Source of the DNA: Acidothermales bacterium
GTDB taxonomy: Bacteria; Actinomycetota; Actinomycetes; Streptosporangiales; WHST01
DNA length: 6,719 nt
Assembly (NCBI GenBank): GCA_017354575.1
Contig: JAFMQP010000220.1
Span: 1-6,719 of the forward strand
Reading direction: 5' to 3'
The translations under genes and the position numbers were made by a program. Of this stretch, positions 1-5,150 are shown piece by piece; within the stretch, counting starts at the first letter, position 1, and each line of letters begins with the position of its first letter. The notes beneath the pieces were generated by a model that was given only the letters and a program-made list of their open reading frames with translations, was not told the origin of the DNA and did not search any database.

Positions 1-950
1 CGGTGCGCGAGCCGGGACAGCCGGGCCATCTGCTCGGCCAGCAGCGCCGGGTCGCCGCGTTCCCAGCCGTCGCTGAACACCACGACCACCGCCTGCCGGG
101 CCGTGCCGCGCTGACCCCAGCGGTCGAGGAACGCCTTGAGCACCTCGCCGAGACGGGTGCCGCCGCTCCAGTCCGGGATCGCCGCTGAGCTCGCCGCCAG
201 GGCCTTGTCGGGGTCGCGCAACCGCAGCTGCCGGGTCACGCGGGTGAGCCGGGTTCCGACGGTGAACGCCTCCGTGTTCCCGGGCCGGCAGCGCACGGCC
301 ACGTGCGCGAACCGCAGCAGCGCGTCGGCGTACGGCCGCATCGAGCCGGAGACGTCCACGAGCACGACGAGCCGGCGCGGCCTGCGGCGGCGGGTGCGGT
401 GCGCGAGCGTGGTCACCTCGCCGCCCGCGTGGAGCATCGCCTGCACGGTGCGCCGGACGTCCACCCGGCCCCGGTGTGCCGACGCGCTCCGGCGGGACAC
501 ACGGTCCGGTGCGACCGGACGCAGCAACGCCATCAGGCGGCGCAGCTCGGCGCGTTCCGCGGTCGACAGCCGCGCCACGTCCCGGTGCCGCAGCACGTCC
601 GCGCCGCTCGCCGTCGTGGTCCGCTCCTCGGTTCGCTCCGGGCCCTCGCCGCCGACGCCGCCGGTCTCGAACAGCCGCGCCACCCGCCGCGGCGCGGGCC
701 GCGCGGCACGCTGCGCCCGCTCCGTCGGATCGGAACCGAAGTACGCCGCGAACGCATTGTCGTACGTCGGCAGGTCGTCGGGCTCCGCGCAGAGCGACAC
801 CCGGCCGGCCCAGTACACGTCGGCCGCGTCCGTCACGTCGAGCTCCCCCACGGCCTGCAGCATCACCTGCACCCGTTCGGGGGACGCCGCGACCCCCGCG
901 TGCCGCAGCGTGCGGGCGAAGCCCAGCAGCGTCTCGGTGACGTCGCGCAC
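1..950 (-). CDS. CoxE-like VWA domain protein (3' end cut by window edge)
   Basis: Reading from a GTG at 950, 316 complete codons run to the left edge without a stop, so the C-terminus is missing, probably some tens of residues. A von Willebrand A domain starts near residue 193. The metal-site motif DVSGSM gives Asp199, Ser201 and Ser203; a threonine-rich stretch (about 230-236, FTVGTRLT) and the late Asp294 in FSDGWERGDP complete the expected MIDAS pattern. The SDGWxRGDP motif followed by an ALLAEQMARLSRLAH-type segment is typical of the CoxE-like family. The Arg-rich segment before the domain (about 183-192) is also usual there. Start choice: only four bases separate this GTG from the stop of the upstream ATPase gene, and no strong ribosome site is seen, so translation is probably coupled. 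CoxE proteins act with a MoxR ATPase in maturing molybdenum hydroxylases such as CO dehydrogenase; the client here is outside the window and unknown. Confidence 0.87.
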   Translation of the reverse strand, partial: MRDVTETLLGFARTLRHAGVAASPERVQVMLQAVGELDVTDAADVYWAGRVSLCAEPDDLPTYDNAFAAYFGSDPTERAQRAARPAPRRVARLFETGGVGGEGPERTEERTTTASGADVLRHRDVARLSTAERAELRRLMALLRPVAPDRVSRRSASAHRGRVDVRRTVQAMLHAGGEVTTLAHRTRRRRPRRLVVLVDVSGSMRPYADALLRFAHVAVRCRPGNTEAFTVGTRLTRVTRQLRLRDPDKALAASSAAIPDWSGGTRLGEVLKAFLDRWGQRGTARQAVVVVFSDGWERGDPALLAEQMARLSRLAH

Positions 951-954
951 GCGG

Positions 955-1836
955 TCAGCCCAGCAGCGCTTCGAGGGTGAGCTCGCGGACGCGTTCGCCG
1001 TCCTCGCGGTACTTCAGCACGGTGCCGAGCGACGCCGCCGCGAGATCGGGGTGCAGCTCCCGCGCGCCGAGCGCGTGCAGCGCGCTGGCCCAGTCGATCG
1101 CCTCGGCGACGCCGGGCGGCTTGAGCAGGTCGAGCTCGCGCAGCTTCCTGGTGGCCCGGGCGACGTCCTCGGCGAGCCGCAACGTGACGTCCGGCAGCCG
1201 CGTGCGCAGGATCGCGACCTCCCGCTCGTAGCTCGGGTGCTCGACCCAGTGGTACAGGCAGCGCCGCTTCAGGGCGTCGTGCACCTCGCGGGTGCGGTTG
1301 GACGTCAGCACCACGACGGGCGGCGTCACGGCGGCGACCCGGCCGAGCTCGGGGATCGTGATGGCCGACTCGGACAGCACCTCGAGCAGGAACGCCTCGA
1401 ACTCGTCGTCGGCGCGGTCGATCTCGTCCACGAGCAGCACGCTCGCCGGGTTCTCCAGCGCCTGCAGCAGCGGACGCGCGAGGAGGAACCGCCGGTCGTA
1501 CAGCGCCGCCTCGACCTGCGCGGCGTCGAGCCGTTCCCCGTCGACGGACGCCGCCGCCTCGACCGCCCGCACGTGGAGCAGCTGCCTCGGGAAGTCCCAG
1601 TCGTAGAGTGCCTGGGATGCGTCCAGCCCCTCGTAGCACTGCAGCCGGACGAGCGCCCCGCCCGTCGCGGCGGCGAGGGCGTCCGCGAGCGACGTCTTGC
1701 CCACGCCGGCGTCGCCCTCGAGGAACAGCGGCCGGTGCAGCCGGAGCGCCAGCCACGCGGCGGTGGCGAGGCCCTCGTCTGCCAGGTAGCCGGTCTCGGC
1801 GAGGGCCGCGGCCAGTGTCGTGGGCGATTCGGTCAT
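955..1836 (-). CDS. MoxR-family AAA+ ATPase (CoxD-like)
   Basis: This is a 293-residue protein, about the usual length for a single-domain MoxR ATPase. Visible motifs are Walker A GDAGVGKT (41-48), Walker B VLLVDEID (133-140), sensor 1 in VVLTSNRTRE (Asn180), and the Arg191/Arg192 pair in LKRRCLYHW, the usual arginine-finger region. An in-frame extension up to 1890 exists. The ATG at 1836 is preferred because GGGGAGA lies at 1845-1851 on the coding strand with 8-base spacing, and the extension is low-complexity and would occupy most of the divergent intergenic region. The VWA gene follows after 4 bases, giving the standard MoxR-VWA pair. Known members act as chaperone-like ATPases for metal-cofactor insertion or complex assembly (CoxD with CoxE in CO dehydrogenase maturation). 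That role is inferred here from family and pairing; no molybdenum enzyme lies in the window. Confidence 0.9.
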   Translation of the reverse strand: MTESPTTLAAALAETGYLADEGLATAAWLALRLHRPLFLEGDAGVGKTSLADALAAATGGALVRLQCYEGLDASQALYDWDFPRQLLHVRAVEAAASVDGERLDAAQVEAALYDRRFLLARPLLQALENPASVLLVDEIDRADDEFEAFLLEVLSESAITIPELGRVAAVTPPVVVLTSNRTREVHDALKRRCLYHWVEHPSYEREVAILRTRLPDVTLRLAEDVARATRKLRELDLLKPPGVAEAIDWASALHALGARELHPDLAAASLGTVLKYREDGERVRELTLEALLG

Positions 1837-1906
1837 GCCCACAGTCTCCCCCGCCCGGGCCGGGATCGCGGAAGGCGGGACCGAACGCACTGTCCAGAAG
1901 TCCGAC

Positions 1907-1917
1907 CAGTGCTACTG
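1907..1917. promoter_or_regulatory. Palindrome CAGT-GCT-ACTG, candidate autoregulatory operator
   Basis: This is an 11-bp inverted repeat with 4-bp arms and a 3-bp centre, starting 20 bases before the regulator start codon. Its core GTGCTAC fits the GTnnnAC core commonly bound by FadR-type GntR regulators. It overlaps the candidate -10 of the regulator gene, which would suit autorepression. The arms are short, so it is only suggestive alone; the related sites downstream of the regulator gene strengthen it. Confidence 0.4.
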
Positions 1918-1918
1918 T
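1913..1918 (+). promoter_or_regulatory. Candidate -10 (TACTGT) for a leaderless regulator mRNA
   Basis: TACTGT fits the TAnnnT pattern and ends eight bases before the A of the ATG at 1927. This would put the transcription start at or within a base or two of the start codon. No purine-rich ribosome site precedes that ATG, which is consistent with a leaderless transcript, common in Actinobacteria. No convincing -35 was found 16-18 bases upstream. Confidence 0.35.
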
Positions 1919-1926
1919 CCACGAGC

Positions 1927-2661
1927 ATGTGGGAACGGGTGAACCAGTCGGGCAACGTGGCGCAGCGCATCGTCGCCCAGGTCGAGCAGCTGCTGGGCGA
2001 CGAACGGCTCAAGCCCGGTGACCGGCTGCCCGCCGAGCGGGAGATGGCGCAGCTGCTCGGCGCGAGCCGCCCGTCGCTGCGCGAGGCGGTGCGCGTGCTG
2101 CAGGCGCAGGGGCGGCTCATCGTGAAGCACGGCCAGGGCGTCTTCGTCGCCGAGCCGCGGTCCGAGCAGGCGCTGCGGTCCGCGCTCGGCACGGCCGAGA
2201 TCAGCGTGAACGAGCTGTTCGCCATGCGCGAGGTGCTCGAGGTGCCCGCCGCGGGCTGGGCGGCCGAGCACGTCACGCCCGAGCAGGTCACCGAGCTGGA
2301 CGCGCAGCTCAGCGAGCTCGACGCGGCGTTCACCGAGGACCCGGACGACTTCCAGCGGCTCGCCGCACTGGACGCGGGGTTCCACCTGCGCATCGCAGCC
2401 ATCGCGCGGAACCGGTTCCTGCACCAGACCAGCCACGTCCTGCACGACATCCTGATGTCGGGGATGGAGACCACCCTGCTCATCCCGGGCCGCAGGCAGA
2501 AGTCACAGGCACAGCACGAACGCATCCTCCGTGCGCTCACCGAACACGACGCCGCCGGCGCGCGGCGCGCCGCACGTGTCCACATCAGGAGCGCCCACCA
2601 GGCGGCGCTCGCCCGCATCGCGGCGGAACACCCCGACGGTGCGGGGAAGGCGTCCGCGTAG
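1927..2661 (+). CDS. FadR-type GntR transcriptional regulator with FCD domain
   Basis: This is a 244-residue cytoplasmic DNA-binding repressor-type protein. Residues about 8-76 form the GntR winged helix: the LKPGDRLPAEREMAQLLGAS stretch (28-47), RPSLREAVRVL (48-58) and the wing GRLIVKHGQGVFV (62-74) are textbook. Residues about 95-230 form an all-helical FCD ligand domain. Asp149 and His153 in DAGFH, His197 in QAQHERI and His219 in ARVHI match the Asp/His set that holds a metal and a carboxylate effector in many members. The gene is divergent from the ATPase gene and lies 92 bases upstream of the four-gene catabolic operon in the same direction, so a hydroxyacid such as sulfolactate, or sulfopyruvate, is the likely inducer (inference). 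The ATG at 1927 lacks a ribosome site and may be leaderless. The same reading frame is open upstream to 136, but that part is antisense to the minus-strand genes and not coding. Confidence 0.93.
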   Translation: MWERVNQSGNVAQRIVAQVEQLLGDERLKPGDRLPAEREMAQLLGASRPSLREAVRVLQAQGRLIVKHGQGVFVAEPRSEQALRSALGTAEISVNELFAMREVLEVPAAGWAAEHVTPEQVTELDAQLSELDAAFTEDPDDFQRLAALDAGFHLRIAAIARNRFLHQTSHVLHDILMSGMETTLLIPGRRQKSQAQHERILRALTEHDAAGARRAARVHIRSAHQAALARIAAEHPDGAGKASA

Positions 2662-2667
2662 CCGGCG

Positions 2668-2676
2668 GGTGTGACC
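2668..2676. promoter_or_regulatory. GGT-GTG-ACC half-palindrome, possible second operator
   Basis: GGTGTGACC has perfect 3-bp arms around a 3-bp centre and fits GGTnnnACC, the same core pattern as the palindrome at 2727-2739. It lies 10 bases upstream of the -35 hexamer. The centre-to-centre distance to the downstream palindrome is 61 bp, close to six helical turns, so a dimer pair could bridge the promoter on one DNA face. A short site like this can arise by chance. Confidence 0.35.
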
Positions 2677-2685
2677 ACCGCCCCG

Positions 2686-2715
2686 TTGACTGGCCCACCG
2701 GCCGACCCCTACGCT
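2686..2715 (+). promoter_or_regulatory. Sigma70-type promoter of the suyAB-slcC-comC operon
   Basis: The -35 hexamer TTGACT (2686-2691, five of six matches to TTGACA) and the -10 hexamer TACGCT (2710-2715, TAnnnT) are 18 bases apart. Transcription would begin near 2722, giving a leader of about 32 bases before the ATG at 2754. It is the only good promoter between the regulator stop and the operon. It is flanked by two GGTnnnACC sites. Confidence 0.6.
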
Positions 2716-2726
2716 GCGTTTGGCTA

Positions 2727-2739
2727 GAGGTCAGACCTC
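2727..2739. promoter_or_regulatory. Perfect 13-bp palindrome GAGGTC-A-GACCTC, likely operator
   Basis: Two 6-bp arms are perfectly complementary around a single central A at 2733. The core GGTCAGACC fits the GGTnnnACC pattern of FadR-family GntR sites. It starts about five bases after the predicted transcription start and ends right at the ribosome site, a position where a bound protein blocks transcription. The neighbouring FCD-GntR protein is the obvious candidate binder (inference). As RNA it could also form a small hairpin next to the ribosome site. Confidence 0.65.
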
Positions 2740-2746
2740 GGAAGGA
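2740..2746 (+). promoter_or_regulatory. Ribosome binding site of suyA
   Basis: GGAAGGA lies seven bases before the ATG at 2754 and supports that start. It abuts the right arm of the palindrome at 2727-2739, so repressor binding or the RNA hairpin would sit directly beside it. Confidence 0.7.
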
Positions 2747-2753
2747 TGACAAG

Positions 2754-3056
2754 ATGGCAGAGAATGCCCCGGACTTCCTGGCCCACGCGACCGGTGACAG
2801 CGTCGGCGTCGCCGTACGCGACCTGTCGCCCGGCCGGATCACGGGCGGCTTCCTGGACGGTACGGCCGCACCCGACTTCGAGCTGCTCGAGCCGGTACCG
2901 CTCGGGCACAAGTTCGCCATGACCGACATCGCGGACGGCGCGGACGTCGTCGAGTACGGCGTCCGCGTCGGGCTGGCCAGCCGCGCGGTCAAGGTCGGCG
3001 AGCACGTCCACGTCCACAACATGAGGAGCGCCCGATGGCAGAACAGCGTCGCCTGA
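2754..3056 (+). CDS. suyA: (R)-sulfolactate sulfo-lyase small subunit (SAF domain, UxaA-type)
   Basis: This 100-residue protein is a free-standing SAF domain, the small partner of two-subunit UxaA-family lyases. Key segments are FLAHATGDSVGVAVRDL (8-24), PLGHKFAMTDI (49-59), VVEYGVRVGLASR (65-77) and the C-terminal GEHVHVHNMRSARW (82-95). The IPLGHK-like motif and the HVHxHN...SARW ending are family hallmarks. Together with the large subunit it would cleave (R)-3-sulfolactate to pyruvate and sulfite in the cytoplasm. The family also includes altronate and galactarate dehydratase N-terminal domains, so the substrate assignment rests on the large subunit and on the two dehydrogenase genes downstream. 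The start is fixed by GGAAGGA. The last 22 bases overlap the start of the next gene. It is the first gene of the operon. Confidence 0.75.
   Translation: MAENAPDFLAHATGDSVGVAVRDLSPGRITGGFLDGTAAPDFELLEPVPLGHKFAMTDIADGADVVEYGVRVGLASRAVKVGEHVHVHNMRSARWQNSVA
3024..3028 (+). promoter_or_regulatory. Ribosome binding site of suyB inside suyA
   Basis: AGGAG lies six bases before the ATG at 3035, entirely within the last codons of suyA where the conserved RSARW residues are encoded. It decides the suyB start and ties its translation to suyA. Confidence 0.7.
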
Positions 3057-4195
3057 CCGGCTACCGGCGGCCGGACGGCTCGGTCGGCATCCGCAACCAC
3101 GTCGTCATCCTTCCCGTCGACGACCTCTCCAACGCCGCCGCCGAGCACATCGCGCAGGTCGTGCCCGGCACCCTCGCGCTCCCCCACGCGTACGGGCGGC
3201 TGCAGTTCGGCGAGGACCTCGAGCTCACCTTCCGGACGCTCATCGGCACCGGCAGCAACCCGAACGTCGCGGCCGCGGTCGTCGTCGGCATCGAGCCGAA
3301 CTGGGCGAACCGCGTCGCCGACGGCATCGCCAAGACCGGCAAGCCGGTGCACGCCGTCTCGATCGAGGGCCGCGGCGACCTCGCCGTGATCGAGCAGGGA
3401 GCGCGCGTCGCGAAGGGGTTCCTCCAGGACGCGACCGAGCTGGTCAGGGAGCCCGTCGACCGGTCCGAGCTGATGCTCTCGATCAAGTGCGGCGAGTCCG
3501 ACCCGACCACCGGCCTCGGCTCCTGCCCGACCACCGCGCAGGCGGTCGACCGCTGGATCGACGCGGGCGGCACCGTCCTGTTCGGCGAGACGACCGAGCT
3601 GACCGGCGGCGAGCACCTCGTCGCCGAGCGGTGCAAGGACGACCAGGTGCGGGCCAAGTTCCAGCACATCTACGACCGCTACATCGAGCTCGTCGAGCGC
3701 ACCGGAGCGAACCTGCTCGGCTCCCAGCCGACCCAGGGCAACATCGCCGGCGGCCTGTCGACGATCGAGGAGAAGGCGATGGGGAACATCGCCAAGACCG
3801 GCACCAAGCCGGTCGTGGACGCGCTGGAGCCGGCCGAGGCGCCGACGACGCCGGGCCTGAACTTCATGGACACCTCGTCCGCCGCCGCCGAGTGCGTCAC
3901 GCTGATGGCCGCGGCGGGCGCGGTACTGCACCTGTTCCCCACCGGCCAGGGCAACGTCATCGGCAACCCGATCGAGCCGGTCGTGAAGATCACCGCCAAC
4001 CCGCGCACCGCCGAGACGATGACCGAGCACATCGACGTCGACTGCTCTGGCCTGTTGCGCCGCGAGTACTCGCTGCCCGACGCGGGCGACCGGCTGATGG
4101 ACGTCGCCGACCGCGTCGTCAACGGCAGGCTCACCTGCGCCGAGGCCCTCGGCCACCGCGAGTACGTCTTCACGAAGCTCTACCCGAGTGCCTGA
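3035..4195 (+). CDS. suyB: (R)-sulfolactate sulfo-lyase large subunit (UxaA family)
   Basis: This is a 386-residue catalytic subunit of the UxaA (altronate/galactarate dehydratase) family. It opens with GYRRPDGSVGIRNHVVILP (9-27), the family signature. It then shows IKCGESDPTTGLGSCPT (150-166), GNIAGGLSTIEEKAMGNIAKTG (235-256), FMDTSSAAAECVTLMAAAGA (278-297) and FPTGQGNVIGNPIEPVVKIT (301-320). Sugar-acid dehydratases typically carry versions like QCGGSDAFSG and TTGRGTPFG at the second and last positions. The CGESD-TTGLGSCPT and FPTGQGNVIGNP forms are, from memory, those of sulfo-lyase large subunits. The predicted reaction is (R)-sulfolactate to pyruvate plus sulfite, metal-dependent by family. 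It overlaps suyA by 22 bases and the next gene by 8. A dehydratase for another hydroxyacid remains possible. Confidence 0.75.
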   Translation: MAEQRRLTGYRRPDGSVGIRNHVVILPVDDLSNAAAEHIAQVVPGTLALPHAYGRLQFGEDLELTFRTLIGTGSNPNVAAAVVVGIEPNWANRVADGIAKTGKPVHAVSIEGRGDLAVIEQGARVAKGFLQDATELVREPVDRSELMLSIKCGESDPTTGLGSCPTTAQAVDRWIDAGGTVLFGETTELTGGEHLVAERCKDDQVRAKFQHIYDRYIELVERTGANLLGSQPTQGNIAGGLSTIEEKAMGNIAKTGTKPVVDALEPAEAPTTPGLNFMDTSSAAAECVTLMAAAGAVLHLFPTGQGNVIGNPIEPVVKITANPRTAETMTEHIDVDCSGLLRREYSLPDAGDRLMDVADRVVNGRLTCAEALGHREYVFTKLYPSA

Positions 4196-5150
4196 GACGG
4201 ACGTCCTCGTGACGGAGGACGTCTGGGGTCCCGCGTTCGACGCGCTCGCGCGGGACCTCACCGTCCGGGTCGAGGCGGACGGCTGGCGACGGCAGGGCGA
4301 GCTGCCCGGCCTGCTCGCGGGCGTCCGGGCCCTCGTCGTGAGGAACCGCACGCGCGTCGACCGCGAGCTGCTGGAGAAGTGCGGCTCGCTGCGGGTGGTC
4401 GCGCGCGCCGGGGTCGGGCTGGACAACATCGACGTGGACGCCGCCAACGAGTTGGGCGTCGTGGTCGTCGCACCACTCGGCGCGAACGCGGTCAGCGTCG
4501 CCGAGCACACCCTCGGGCTGGCTCTCGCCGTCGCCCGGCGCACGGTGCCGCTCGACCGCGAGACGCGGTCCGGCGGCTGGCGGCGTACCCCGGGACGCGA
4601 GCTGTCGGGGCGCACCTGGGGACTGCTCGGGTTCGGCGCGACCGCGCGCGCGGTGGCGAGGCTCGCGCGGGCGCTGTCGATGACGGTGCTCGCGTACGAC
4701 CCCTACGTGCCGGCGGCCGACGCCGTCACGGCGGGCGTGACGCCGGCCGGCCTCGACGAGGTCGTGGCCGGAGCGGACGTACTGAGCGTGCACCTGCCCG
4801 CGACGGCCGAGACCCGCGGGCTCGTCGGCGCCGAGCTGCTGGCGCGGATGAAGCCGGACGCGATCCTCGTCAACGTCGGCCGGGGCGACCTGGTCGACGA
4901 GGACGCGCTCGCCGACGCTCTCGTCGCCGGGCGGCCCGGCGGTGCCGCACTCGACGTCCGCGCGTCGGAACCACCCGTGCCCGGGCGGCTGGAGACCCTC
5001 GACAACGTGGTGCTGTCGCCACATGTCGCCGGCATCACCGCCGAGAGCCAGCACCGGATCGCCGACGTGCTCGCGACCGACATCCGGGCGGTGCTCTCCG
5101 GTGCGCCCGCGCGCGCGGCCGTCGGCACGGTGAAGGAGGCGAAGCCATGA
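4188..5150 (+). CDS. slcC: NAD-dependent D-isomer 2-hydroxyacid dehydrogenase, likely (S)-sulfolactate dehydrogenase
   Basis: This 320-residue protein is of the phosphoglycerate-dehydrogenase-like family. The substrate domain carries RAGVGLDNIDVDAAN (73-87). The Rossmann motif is GFGATA (148-153), GxGxxA rather than the common GxGxxG, with Asp171 in YDPY at the end of the second strand favouring NAD over NADP. The catalytic set is complete: Arg232 (NVGRGDLVDE), Glu261 (ASEPP) and His279 (LSPHVAG). The GTG at 4188 overlaps the suyB stop by 8 bases, suggesting coupled translation; an in-frame GTG at 4209 is the alternative start. SlcC in Chromohalobacter belongs to this family and oxidises (S)-sulfolactate to sulfopyruvate. 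Beside suyAB and a ComC-like gene that is the best role. The sequence alone would only say 2-hydroxyacid dehydrogenase. Confidence 0.72.
   Translation: MPETDVLVTEDVWGPAFDALARDLTVRVEADGWRRQGELPGLLAGVRALVVRNRTRVDRELLEKCGSLRVVARAGVGLDNIDVDAANELGVVVVAPLGANAVSVAEHTLGLALAVARRTVPLDRETRSGGWRRTPGRELSGRTWGLLGFGATARAVARLARALSMTVLAYDPYVPAADAVTAGVTPAGLDEVVAGADVLSVHLPATAETRGLVGAELLARMKPDAILVNVGRGDLVDEDALADALVAGRPGGAALDVRASEPPVPGRLETLDNVVLSPHVAGITAESQHRIADVLATDIRAVLSGAPARAAVGTVKEAKP
5133..5139 (+). promoter_or_regulatory. Ribosome binding site of comC
   Basis: AAGGAGG lies seven bases before the ATG at 5147, inside the end of slcC. It is the strongest ribosome site in the window and fixes the comC start at the ATGA stop/start overlap. 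Confidence 0.8.

Larger units (their letters stand above)
1889..1921. repeat. Direct repeat ACTGTCCA (two copies) in divergent promoter region
   Basis: ACTGTCCA occurs at 1889-1896 and again at 1914-1921, a start-to-start distance of 25 bases, between the divergent ATPase and regulator genes. The second copy overlaps the putative -10 and operator of the regulator gene. On the minus strand each copy reads TGGACAGT, whose first six bases resemble a -35 hexamer, but no good -10 was found at the right distance. The repeat could be a binding site or chance; no protein can be named. Confidence 0.4.

Noticed and set aside
1837..1890. N-terminal extension of the ATPase to an in-frame start at 1890
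   Set aside because: The extra 18 residues match nothing in the family. The ATG at 1836 has a GGGGAGA ribosome site, and the extension would cover most of the divergent promoter region.
136..1926. A very long plus-strand open frame continuous with the regulator gene
   Set aside because: It is the antisense shadow of the ATPase and VWA genes. Its product is Arg/Ser/Pro-rich with no domain, while both minus-strand genes show full motif sets; the real gene begins at 1927.
2664..2682. GGCGG-N9-CCGCC inverted repeat after the regulator stop as a terminator
   Set aside because: Short stem and no T-tract; the operator-like GGTnnnACC inside it is a better use of these bases. Read-through into the operon cannot be excluded.
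2585..4615. 676-codon minus-strand open frame opposite suyA, suyB and slcC
   Set aside because: The translation is low-complexity and domain-free, and its length is explained by GC-rich codons with few stops on the antisense strand. The plus-strand genes carry clear motifs, ribosome sites and overlaps.
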